Assembly: GCA_904501975.1 (NCBI GenBank)
Contig: CAJGCZ010000032.1
Span: 1-26,481 of the forward strand
Origin: an uncultured Akkermansia sp.
GTDB taxonomy: Bacteria > Verrucomicrobiota > Verrucomicrobiia > Verrucomicrobiales > Akkermansiaceae
Reading direction: 5' to 3'
DNA: 26,481 nt
Numbering within the stretch: position 1 is the first letter of the stretch; every line of letters begins with the position of its first letter. The notes beneath the pieces were generated by a model. The model was given only the letters and a program-made list of their open reading frames with translations. It was not told the DNA's origin and ran no database searches. This document shows positions 10,001 through 17,464 of this stretch, piece after piece. The position numbers were made by a program, and so were the translations under genes.

Positions 10001-13000
10001 CAGAGGAATAATCATGGGTAAAGGGCTTGGACCCTTGATTCTGCCATCTATTGTTGCCTTGTTCAACATAATACTCCTTATCTAACAATCTCGATGCATC
10101 AGATTCTATAATTTTTTTGCGCAACCCACTCACTACATATTGCAACGAATGAGTATAATCGATAGCGTTAAGGAAATCATTTAATGCATTATTTCCACCC
10201 ATCATCTGAGCATATGCATACATACCGTTCGTAAGAGCGCCAAGTGTTATATCAATCCCATGATGCTCTATGTAAGCTCCTATTTCAAACGGCTTCTCCT
10301 GAGCTTCCTTGAACGAATCATAAACCAAGCGTTCCAGCAATCGACGCTCAACATGAGTATCAAAACCAATTGCCAAACGAGCTGCAGCAACACGTGAATC
10401 TGAGAAAGCTAAAACCTTTCTACCTTCTGACAGAGTTTCGCCCAAACCTCTTTGTGGGTCTGCGTGACGAACTAGATAATGAAGAATCGATGTTCTCAAG
10501 ATATCCGCACCGGATGAATACGGAGCGACAATGCCATAATTGGCCGTTTCCTTATTGGTGGAATCTTCAGCTTTACAGGCAGGACACGTTTCTATATACG
10601 TTGTTCCTTTTTCTGCAAAACCATGATAATACAGACATATTTCCTCTTCTGTCAACGGTCTATTATCAACCTCTAAAGAACGAATAACACCAGTCTTGAA
10701 GTTCAACGCGTATTTAGCAGCATCATTATCATCAGCTAAACGTTTCCAAGAAAACACACAAAACCGTTCATTATCATCATTTTTATAACGAGACAATATT
10801 TCAGTTCCATCTTTTTGATCAACAACTTTGGTATATCCCAAAATGAAGGGATGGAAACACTCAAAACAAACACCAAAAGAATAAAGTATATTGTTATACT
10901 CATCCGTTACTCGTGCATCATTCGGCAGATATGTTGCATTGACATTACCTTCTTCATCAGTATCGAATCGAACGGCCATTTCCGTAATACCAGAAACTAT
11001 TTGATGATACCTCAAATCCATCAGCGGCTTATTAAATAAATCGGGATGTTTGGAAAGTGAAAGCAACGCAGTCAAAGCCTCAAACTGGTCCTTCGCATTA
11101 TCATCATTGGTACCAAATACCTTTTGCACAATCTTGCCCCGCGCCAAGTTAGCGGAAGCCGTAACCTTATCAGCTGAATTGGAGACTTCCTTAAACACCT
11201 GTTGCAATTTCTCTACATGTGAAAAGCGCAACAGATATGAAGTTATGCAATCTTCAAGTGTATCAGCATTTTGAATACCGGTACAGTCTTTCCACTTGTT
11301 TTTTACCTTAACTTCCCATGCACTTACAGCCTCAGAGAACCTAGCACATTCACGTTTGATTTGATTCAATATTTGCCATGTACCATTTTCCCACGTTACA
11401 GAAACTTCCGCCAGTTTCTCATATTCCGGATAGAGTTGATCCATGATTCGTCTTGCTATTAAAGCAAAGGGTGTCACATATTTGCACTCAAGTGTAACCG
11501 GCGTTAATGCTTGATTTTCCTGAGCATTACCAATCTTTCTTAAGAGACTCGTGAGAGTGCTCAATTCCTTACGAGATTCTAATCCGGAAACGTCAGAAAC
11601 AAGTCTCTCAGCATCTATATGGTCAATTCGAAGGACTTTCCCAACCAAGGCAAACAAGGGACTTCCCTGGATTGTTAACATTTGCTCGGGATTTAACATC
11701 GATAAAATCTTAGCCATGTGGACAGCGTCGCCTAAAGACATTTGCTGAGCCGGGCAAAAGTCTCGGATTATTTTACTGAACTTTTTCTGATCAGTCAGCC
11801 ACTGAGTTAGTTCAATTAAGGAAGTATATTTAGATTCAAAATTAAATTCGTCAATATTTTCCACTTCGGAAGAAACAAGCGGGGTAAATTGAATATATTC
11901 AGATTCAAAATTAAAGTCGTCAATATTTTCCACTTCGGAAGAAACAACGCTTACATAATCAAAATCTACACCGTCTTGATTCTCTAACTGCTCAGGGTGT
12001 ACGTTGCCAAGATTAACATCTACGCTATCAGCGTCAACGGAAAACAAAGGAGCAGCAAACTCTTTTTTTATTCTATCCTGTTTACTCTCCATAGAGGTGT
12101 TATCATCAACAAGCGTAGCAGATGTGGCGATATACTGAATTCGATTTGATCTTGTTCTTTGAACAACACGTTTTAACAACCAAGCAATATCAGTACCTAA
12201 GCCGCCATCATAAGAGTGAGCTTCATCAAGTACAATAAAACGCCATGTCTGACTAAATATACCGGTCTTTTCCGGGTCAAGCAAAAGCCTTTCCAGCATA
12301 GAAAAGTTGGTTATCATAATATCAGGCGCCCCTTGGTCTCTCCAAGTTCTACGATCAGTATATTCATTCTCCGGGCTCTCATCATCTATAAATGAATAAT
12401 GAGAAGTTTTTATGGTTGGCCATTGATTCACTTGGGTAGCATTCATCACCCACGTCAAAGCATCGTCAACTGATCGTCGCTCATTCCGCCTCTGATTTCT
12501 TGCCGCTTGATCATAGCCATTATTCGAATATTTATAAGGTAACGAATTATTGTCAACTTCAGCCAATTCACCGGTATAGATACCATAGGTGATATCCGTA
12601 CCTTTCAAAAGTTTTCGAATACGCTTCAGCTGGTCATTCACCAAGGCATTCATAGGATAAAGCAACATTGCTCTAACCCCTTTTTGATACTGAATACCTT
12701 TCTCATTTTTCTCTTTTATGATTTCATTGATTACGGGAATCAAGAAACTTTCCGTTTTACCTGAACCGGTACCTGTACAAACTACTAAATTCTTTCCATT
12801 TTTTATTGATTCAATAGCAGAAGTCTGGTGTTCATACAACTTCACATTTTCTGCATCATCACAATCAAAATATTTAGTGAAAAGCTCTACCGTGTTCGGC
12901 TCTAATAGACGATTTCTCGCATCTCCTTCAGCTAACTGCTTCAGATTCTTGGATGACAATTGATAATAAGCGATTTTCTCCAAATAAGGCTCTTGCAAGA

Positions 13001-13112
13001 AGTCGAATTCTTCCACTACCTTTGTAAGATTCTCATCATTTACAGGACGAAGACGAAGAGTCTGCTTACGAAGCTCATTCTGAAGGCCGGTTTCAAGCTT
13101 ATGAATATTCAT
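7086..13112 (-). CDS. druE: DruE-like giant DEAH helicase with DUF1998
   Basis: Giant SF2 helicase matching the shared component of Druantia anti-phage systems. Walker A TGTGSGKT is at 113-120, DEAH at 296-299, SAT at 331-333, and QRAGRAGRR (motif VI) at 1281-1289. A zinc ribbon with paired CxxC motifs lies near 1587-1607. The DUF1998 region runs from about 1640 to 1850 and ends in Cys clusters (CKKCPNC, then ACYHCIMRYEN). The tail from about 1860 is a Gly/Pro/Ser-rich linker followed by a short folded-looking segment of about 65 residues. The 2008-aa length fits DruE better than the shorter MrfA/YprA helicases or the separate DrmA and DrmB of DISARM. Residues 388-429 hold a duplicated 23-aa unit. 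The gene is AT-rich and sits between the DruH paralogue and the NERD helicase. Confidence 0.8.
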   Translation of the reverse strand: MNIHKLETGLQNELRKQTLRLRPVNDENLTKVVEEFDFLQEPYLEKIAYYQLSSKNLKQLAEGDARNRLLEPNTVELFTKYFDCDDAENVKLYEHQTSAIESIKNGKNLVVCTGTGSGKTESFLIPVINEIIKEKNEKGIQYQKGVRAMLLYPMNALVNDQLKRIRKLLKGTDITYGIYTGELAEVDNNSLPYKYSNNGYDQAARNQRRNERRSVDDALTWVMNATQVNQWPTIKTSHYSFIDDESPENEYTDRRTWRDQGAPDIMITNFSMLERLLLDPEKTGIFSQTWRFIVLDEAHSYDGGLGTDIAWLLKRVVQRTRSNRIQYIATSATLVDDNTSMESKQDRIKKEFAAPLFSVDADSVDVNLGNVHPEQLENQDGVDFDYVSVVSSEVENIDDFNFESEYIQFTPLVSSEVENIDEFNFESKYTSLIELTQWLTDQKKFSKIIRDFCPAQQMSLGDAVHMAKILSMLNPEQMLTIQGSPLFALVGKVLRIDHIDAERLVSDVSGLESRKELSTLTSLLRKIGNAQENQALTPVTLECKYVTPFALIARRIMDQLYPEYEKLAEVSVTWENGTWQILNQIKRECARFSEAVSAWEVKVKNKWKDCTGIQNADTLEDCITSYLLRFSHVEKLQQVFKEVSNSADKVTASANLARGKIVQKVFGTNDDNAKDQFEALTALLSLSKHPDLFNKPLMDLRYHQIVSGITEMAVRFDTDEEGNVNATYLPNDARVTDEYNNILYSFGVCFECFHPFILGYTKVVDQKDGTEILSRYKNDDNERFCVFSWKRLADDNDAAKYALNFKTGVIRSLEVDNRPLTEEEICLYYHGFAEKGTTYIETCPACKAEDSTNKETANYGIVAPYSSGADILRTSILHYLVRHADPQRGLGETLSEGRKVLAFSDSRVAAARLAIGFDTHVERRLLERLVYDSFKEAQEKPFEIGAYIEHHGIDITLGALTNGMYAYAQMMGGNNALNDFLNAIDYTHSLQYVVSGLRKKIIESDASRLLDKEYYVEQGNNRWQNQGSKPFTHDYSSASLLALSALRSTNPKSLIHGGYIEPYFAHTLQEANCFTRVCDNYFKGNVEAYKEFERKIASLIFSRYKLNCSRHDNHGGHYYNVETGDSIKGFEGYANRALSDIVPGAQSKFWEIVKGSLQKVYNNVNDDFVAETLTEYWSALKESNTLINDEDKLFLNLEKMRFKINPQKNIKEITEILKYFRIEEHTAQLSKETAALNQYLFANGRINILSCSTTFEMGVDLGDLNCVFMNNLPPKVANYKQRAGRAGRRPGSASYVLTVVGGSPHDLYYKPRPHELFFGSMKMPIFYMENPTFKAKHYRAVALANFLTYLSQNRVAWKQSGSFFVEKKVQRNNQQREYLVGNTGRNVPILPQPANQQSMLQQWLENSRDEVQTLCNELERNGDIPYSVADDFAYQLSNDVTVDENYVEYFHQNSELLCGPRLAEGDENLSLQMKYRERYDTLTREGLEKSVNRMLTVQTVEELADKRVLPRYGFPCGNISLRPDKNDREGRRVEMERPKSTGIFEYAPKQVITANKRCFTSREPLFSANCQRYSFGQAQRNKFLYWCRDCCGYFVSDNMEASCTMCHGNNTDSRSAIEPDAFVANKSEKASARGYKKPAPKYCVYSGGGIDNLAITIGGLVTIPADKRALLYVNRDGWTGKKENESFVHDLIYEAQTDMVLWKLNEQAQLPDNWDDLRLKNAWLSAMQAILSATSKVINISDRDIDGLLVQRDGAQVIVLYDNSASGNGALLGLMPSANPELNEKVKATTLDVLKAAINICKKCPNCGRELSEAESQKTPGSPQDCHRAPDEFRPRQACYHCIMRYENQNMHSKLDVHDALVILNAMLGAHPAGPNPDGGNPGSGGVTNSPGDGKQETDSQDSQKGGATASATETVGCNCGTSSEPTIVTGGTIPPAPPVTTRDYYPVDAVEVELMRNNQRNRSMYLVKVREQWKELPFEGSRDEETGTFRDGNKFVDVPYTSVYRHN
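11825..11950 (-). repeat. Tandem repeat of 69 bp inside druE
   Basis: Two adjacent copies, period 69 bp, share the core TCAATATTTTCCACTTCGGA and most of the bases around it. They encode two 23-residue units starting SSEVENIDDFNFES and SSEVENIDEFNFES. Because the unit is a multiple of three, the frame is kept. The high identity suggests a recent duplication in an acidic loop after the helicase N-lobe. Confidence 0.9.
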
Positions 13113-13118
13113 GGTTTT

Positions 13119-13159
13119 GAGGGGGGAGGGTTAACTTAAGTTAAAAGAGGGGAGGGTTA
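13119..13159 (-). repeat. Spacer motif, two copies and a palindrome
   Basis: The gap between the DruH paralogue and druE carries GAGGGGGGAGGGTTA (13119-13133), the perfect palindrome TTAACTTAAGTTAA (13131-13144) and GAGGGGAGGGTTA (13147-13159), written on the plus strand. In the transcript the motif reads TAACCCTCCCCTC and the 13147 copy begins with the stop codon of the upstream gene. Confidence 0.8.
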
Positions 13160-13588
13160 GACAGATTGGTCAAGCAATGATGCTAATTTACTATACGCAT
13201 CATGAAATAAGCAATTCTCAGAGAATCGACTTTCGCACGCAAGGCGTACATCTTTTTGCACAACATTCCGAATTTCTATATTCAGACGATGAGCGAGATA
13301 CCAGTAGAGAGCCACTAAAATCACGCTGTTTTTTTTGCTTCCGTCGGCATTTAACTTCCCGACCAGAGTCCGCCAAACGTCTCGGTCGTACTGATTTGAA
13401 AAATTTTCCTTAACGAAGTCTCTTATCAATTGCTCCCAATGAGCACATCCTTTCGGTGATATAACATCACGAAGACGTCTCTCCACCTCTGGATTAACAT
13501 CACGTATTTTACTCAACAGACATAGAAACGGACTAACGATATCAGCAACCATGTCTTCCATCCAATTTTCTACTACATCTTCACACAT
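13157..13588 (-). CDS. Small paralogue of the DruH-like C-terminus (143 aa)
   Basis: Function unknown. The protein resembles the last 145 or so residues of the DruH-like protein encoded directly upstream: both have a (I/V)AL(F/Y)W(L/Y)L segment followed by a DxRxxxExRFxENxLFHDxY-like ending, with roughly a quarter of positions identical by eye. It therefore looks like a stand-alone copy of that domain. The frame extends upstream to 13711, overlapping the DruH-like gene, but the similarity and the gene end at 13614 favour the ATG at 13588. No Shine-Dalgarno site is seen. It could be a separate subunit or regulator of the system, or a remnant of a larger duplicated gene; an old duplication is likelier than a recent one, given the divergence. 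Confidence 0.7.
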   Translation of the reverse strand: MCEDVVENWMEDMVADIVSPFLCLLSKIRDVNPEVERRLRDVISPKGCAHWEQLIRDFVKENFSNQYDRDVWRTLVGKLNADGSKKNSVILVALYWYLAHRLNIEIRNVVQKDVRLACESRFSENCLFHDAYSKLASLLDQSV

Positions 13589-13603
13589 ATTTAAATCCGG
13601 TAT

Positions 13604-13616
13604 GAGGGGAGGGTTA
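13604..13616 (-). repeat. Spacer motif, third copy
   Basis: GAGGGGAGGGTTA on the plus strand, identical over 13 bases to the copy at 13147-13159. Here too its TAA end is the stop codon of the upstream gene (the DruH-like protein). Confidence 0.8.
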
Positions 13617-16600
13617 ATTAAGGAGGTTGCGAAAATACTCCTCCATTCTACGATATTCATCATGAAAGAGGCCATTTTCATCAAACCTAACTCGGCAAGC
13701 GTCGCACACAATCATATTGTCAGGCAAATCGCCATATCGCTTTGATAGTAACCAGAAAAGAGCAGCTATTATCACATTATGAGTACTGTGTACTTCGTTT
13801 TCCAACGCTTCTTTAACATTTTTCCAAATAGGTCTTTCTGATGGATTAATTTTACACCTAATGAGGTTGTTTACTAACTCACTCCATGGTCTAATATCAT
13901 TCGGCAAAATAGCGAGCTTCAGACCCTCAGCTGCACGAGCATCAATCTTTTCAACCTGATTGAGCAATCCTCCGAAAATACAAACCAAATCTACCGCACA
14001 TTTTTTTAAGGGGCACGGCATAGAATCTGCAACGTACGCAAGATAACTATCTACAATCCTATAGTCCACATAACTTAAAGAACGACAAAATACACATATA
14101 GCTTGTAATTCTTTCTCTGTAAATGCCACCTTTTCGTGTTGCAATGTATTAACTATTAACATCGTCAAGAAAAGCATTCTTTCAAAATGATTTTCTGTCC
14201 TTACTATATTCCATTTGTTCAACAACAAATCCTTATGTTCTTGCGAGTGATATCCCAAAACTTTATCTAACAATGAAACCATCTCTTGCTGACACAGTAA
14301 GAGCTCGGTAGGCATTTCTTGAACATCGTTCATATCGGGTATTCTGACCGGTTGCTTGAGCAGACGATTCATTCTAACTCTCCATAATTCCATACTAAAG
14401 AAGGAGTGCAGAAATTCGGAATCAAAATTTGCCACAGAAAGATTCAATTTATCAGCATACCACCTTACGGGCAACATACTAAGTTCCAATCCTTTTTTTA
14501 CACATGATAAGAAAGAAGAAACTACAGCATAGTTCCATTCTTTATTCGCTGTACCATGACCAACCTCTGCCAATACATCGCAATCGGCAAAGTCGCGCAA
14601 GAGTATGTACTGAATCCTTCCATCAGGCCACGCTTGGGGCAAACTCGGTAAAGCAGCAAGGAAGTCATCGTTCCACTCCATTTCATTTAACTTATAACAC
14701 AGATAGAGTGGGCGCATATCCTTAGCATAACACAATTCATGCCTAATGTGTAATTCGAAATTGCGTTGCAAGCAATGACAATACAATCTATCCTTCATTA
14801 TGTAGCAACAATTCGGCAAAAACTTACCATCATACACTAATTGTTCCCCGATGCATACTTTGACATCTGTATTCAATTTTATTTTACCAATCAAAGCATT
14901 GAAAGATTCAGATAACAAATCTTGTCTTCCATATTTCAAAGGCAGTACATACTTTGCGTCCCCTGAAATAACCGTAACAACATCATCGTCATTACCAGGA
15001 TACACATACGCACGATATTCCCCGGAATTATATTGAGTTGTATCGAGGCATAGCTCGTACTCATCATTTGAGTTTTTCCAAATACACAATGCTCGTTCAA
15101 GAGGATAAAGCAGATGATATGATTTTCCATCGACCGCTGTATACCTCACGTATTTTTTCCGTTTGTTAGCATAACGGCCCACGAGCCTCCAATCATCAAA
15201 CTCACATCGTTCTTTCCAATCTTTTGGCAAAGTGAGAACACTAACGGAACATTTTTTTTCATCATATGCACTTCTACCCGTAATATTTAACTCACCACAA
15301 TCCTGAGCATTCTTAATAAGATAATAACATGATCCCGCTTCAAATTCTTCGCACGGTTTTCCATTGACTGTTACCTTCTGTAATCCATATGCATAAAAAC
15401 GGATTTCATCAGAATCTACGACATAAGAATTACCGATAAGAGACACATCGCAAGGATTGCATAACACTATACGCGGTTGTGTATTCACTCGCACTCCAGT
15501 GTCTTGATTATTAATTAAGACTTTTTTCAATTGATTCTGAGGCAAGTACGGAATACGATATTCTAAACATTTTAATTGCCGGGGTACACTTTCAATTGGA
15601 GTACCGCCAACCAACACAATATCATCAATCGCAACACGAGGGATATCGCGGGCTGAAGAAGAATAAAACAGATAAAAAGAACCACCTCCAATGGTGCTAC
15701 CGCTTTGCAAAACCTCCTTATTTCTTCGAGCTCGGAACAACATACAGCCATGTACAAACGGGGAGGAAATTTTCGATTCCACCTTCTTATCTTTTGTCAT
15801 TATCTCTATTTCTTTAGACAAATCAAAACCTTTATCTATTAAATACCATATATAATACACACCAGAAGAAGAAGATACCTCCAATTGGTCTTGCTTAAGA
15901 CTCGCATCTCGAAACTCAGAATCCAACACTAATGCAGGTGACAAAGACTTATCAATCAGTGTTAACAAACACCAGGAATAATTATACTTCACTGCAGACG
16001 GAGCCACCCCTATAAGCGGTTTCAACCAATTATCTACGCCTATTTGTTGTTCTTTATCTGATACTATTGCTCTGAGTGACAATAAATATTCTTTTTTATG
16101 ATTTTTCCATATATATTGCAAATAGGGCACTGCTGAAATATACTCCTGTAAGTCATCAGCAGTTTCACAATCTAATTCTAAAAGGTTAAAGTCATCATCT
16201 TTTAATTCACTCCAGCCCCTGTGAAAATCAAAAACAGAGCACCCGGATATTTTTTGATACAAATTTCTATTGTGCCCTACCACATCAGACTGATTTGCGG
16301 ATTTGATAATCCAACACTGGCTTCTAACCCATGCAACCCAACGCAAAGAATCATTTGAAAGTTGCATAAATTCAGCGCATAAGCGCCACGGCTCATGAAG
16401 TTCCAACCATTCTTGGAAAATTGCCATTTTTGCGCTGGATTCTAATCCTCTAGTCCTATTCCAACAATCACCGCCATCACTTGCTTCATAAAAATTTCTA
16501 ACCCACAACAATACAGCTCCCAAAAAATACTCTGCATAATCATCAGAATCAACGCATAAATCGCAATCTTTTACCATATCATATTCATCACTTGAAATGA

Positions 16601-16712
16601 AATCTTCATCCAAAGCATAGCATATAACAGGTCTATTTTCTTTCTTAAAAGCATTATTTAATTTACTTGAAATATTTTTCAACACTTCTTTTTGTTCCTT
16701 TGTTAAAGCCAT
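13614..16712 (-). CDS. druH: DruH-like protein (1032 aa)
   Basis: Large protein without a domain I can name. The assignment to DruH rests on context: type III Druantia systems consist of a large uncharacterised protein, DruH, followed by DruE, and that order and size are seen here. The N-terminal 250 residues are helical and Trp/Cys-rich, residues about 300-650 look beta-rich with many aromatic residues, and the C-terminal 300 residues are helical and end in RVRFDENGLFHDEYRRM. No nuclease, ATPase or methylase motif is visible, and there is no signal peptide or membrane segment. The gene starts 38 bases after the small ankyrin gene with no clear promoter of its own. It is strongly AT-rich. A homology search against DruH would settle the name. 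Confidence 0.6.
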   Translation of the reverse strand: MALTKEQKEVLKNISSKLNNAFKKENRPVICYALDEDFISSDEYDMVKDCDLCVDSDDYAEYFLGAVLLWVRNFYEASDGGDCWNRTRGLESSAKMAIFQEWLELHEPWRLCAEFMQLSNDSLRWVAWVRSQCWIIKSANQSDVVGHNRNLYQKISGCSVFDFHRGWSELKDDDFNLLELDCETADDLQEYISAVPYLQYIWKNHKKEYLLSLRAIVSDKEQQIGVDNWLKPLIGVAPSAVKYNYSWCLLTLIDKSLSPALVLDSEFRDASLKQDQLEVSSSSGVYYIWYLIDKGFDLSKEIEIMTKDKKVESKISSPFVHGCMLFRARRNKEVLQSGSTIGGGSFYLFYSSSARDIPRVAIDDIVLVGGTPIESVPRQLKCLEYRIPYLPQNQLKKVLINNQDTGVRVNTQPRIVLCNPCDVSLIGNSYVVDSDEIRFYAYGLQKVTVNGKPCEEFEAGSCYYLIKNAQDCGELNITGRSAYDEKKCSVSVLTLPKDWKERCEFDDWRLVGRYANKRKKYVRYTAVDGKSYHLLYPLERALCIWKNSNDEYELCLDTTQYNSGEYRAYVYPGNDDDVVTVISGDAKYVLPLKYGRQDLLSESFNALIGKIKLNTDVKVCIGEQLVYDGKFLPNCCYIMKDRLYCHCLQRNFELHIRHELCYAKDMRPLYLCYKLNEMEWNDDFLAALPSLPQAWPDGRIQYILLRDFADCDVLAEVGHGTANKEWNYAVVSSFLSCVKKGLELSMLPVRWYADKLNLSVANFDSEFLHSFFSMELWRVRMNRLLKQPVRIPDMNDVQEMPTELLLCQQEMVSLLDKVLGYHSQEHKDLLLNKWNIVRTENHFERMLFLTMLIVNTLQHEKVAFTEKELQAICVFCRSLSYVDYRIVDSYLAYVADSMPCPLKKCAVDLVCIFGGLLNQVEKIDARAAEGLKLAILPNDIRPWSELVNNLIRCKINPSERPIWKNVKEALENEVHSTHNVIIAALFWLLSKRYGDLPDNMIVCDACRVRFDENGLFHDEYRRMEEYFRNLLN

Positions 16713-16750
16713 ATTCGTATCAAAAGTTTAAGATTTTCAGGTAAAGCAAG

Positions 16751-17167
16751 TTAAATCCAGGTCAGAGTTTGGGGGAGGAGGGGGAGGAGTTTGCGGGCGA
16801 GGGAGATGTCGGTGATGAGCTGGGTATAGGGTTTGCTCAGCAGGTTCAGGTCCTTCATCATTTTCTGCATTCGAGGGGCCGGGAGGGCGGCGTGTTTTTC
16901 GACGGCATGTAAGGTGGCACCGTGAGCAAGCAAGAGCTCGATGATGGAGCGGTAGGCTAGCACCTGCGCTTCCCATTCTCCATTGCAGCACACGTTGATG
17001 CACTCGTAAAAAATGCCACGTTTGAGCGCTTGGTTAAAGGGGGTGCGGTCCTCAGCATCCGTGCAGTTAACATCTACCCCGCGCGCAATGAGTTCACGAA
17101 CGGTAGTAAGGTCGCCATCATGCGCAGCAGTAATGAGCGAGTGAGCTAAAGTTTCAGTTTCTTCCAT
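16751..17167 (-). CDS. Small ankyrin-repeat protein (138 aa)
   Basis: Short protein with two to three ankyrin units: LITAAHDGDLTTVRELIARG near the N-terminus, then ALKRGIFYE, and IIELLLAHGATLHAVEKHAA in the middle, followed by a helical tail. It probably binds a protein partner. The start is uncertain: ATG at 17167 begins just before the first ankyrin unit, while a GTG at 17224 has GAGG close upstream and sits 13 bases after a TATAAT hexamer, so the longer 157-aa form is possible. It is more GC-rich than druH, whose start lies 38 bases downstream, yet the spacing suggests co-transcription. It and the ankyrin gene at the left end bracket the defence genes. Confidence 0.7.
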   Translation of the reverse strand: MEETETLAHSLITAAHDGDLTTVRELIARGVDVNCTDAEDRTPFNQALKRGIFYECINVCCNGEWEAQVLAYRSIIELLLAHGATLHAVEKHAALPAPRMQKMMKDLNLLSKPYTQLITDISLARKLLPLLPQTLTWI

Positions 17168-17237
17168 TTGCGTGTAAGTTGGGGATAAACGTTTTCGCGA
17201 GTAAAAGCACAGCACCAAAAGCACTAAGCCTCAACCG

Positions 17238-17243
17238 ATTATA
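17238..17243 (-). promoter_or_regulatory. Possible -10 element of the ankyrin-Druantia operon
   Basis: TATAAT on the minus strand is a perfect -10 hexamer, but no good -35 is found at the normal distance. It overlaps a small hairpin (CCGATT-ATAG-AATCGG at 17235-17250). As no convincing promoter is seen directly before druH, this may drive the whole operon. Confidence 0.35.
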
Positions 17244-17370
17244 GAATCGGGGGGGTAGCAACTATTTGACTATCAGTGCTTTGCATCATTGGAGAGAGGG
17301 TTACCTTTTACGAGTTATAGGCTAGCACAAATGCGGGTGGGTGTCAAGCTAAAAGTTAGAGTGTATGAAG

Positions 17371-17409
17371 AAAAATCGCGGATTGCCGGGGTGGGAGGCA
17401 ATCCGCGAT
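17371..17409 (-). terminator. Rho-independent terminator
   Basis: ATCGCGGATTGCC and GGCAATCCGCGAT form a perfect 13-bp stem around a 9-base loop (17375-17409). On the minus strand the stem is followed by TTTTTC, so it ends the secreted-protein transcript from 18151. The remaining bases between 17168 and 17464 hold only the small hairpin and -10 described at 17235-17250. Confidence 0.85.
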
Positions 17410-17464
17410 GGGAAAGGGATGGGGGGCGCGTGTGGCGGAGCGTGTGTGTGGGGGGGGGGGGGAG

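Noticed and set aside
7086..13112. DISARM (DrmA plus DrmB) or a MrfA/YprA helicase as the identity of the giant helicase
   Set aside because: DISARM splits helicase and DUF1998 into two genes with a methylase nearby, and MrfA is less than half this length; the DruH-DruE order fits better, though only a search can settle it.
13614..13711. N-terminal extension of the small DruH paralogue to 13711
   Set aside because: It overlaps the end of the DruH-like gene in another frame and lies outside the similar region; the ATG at 13588 fits better.
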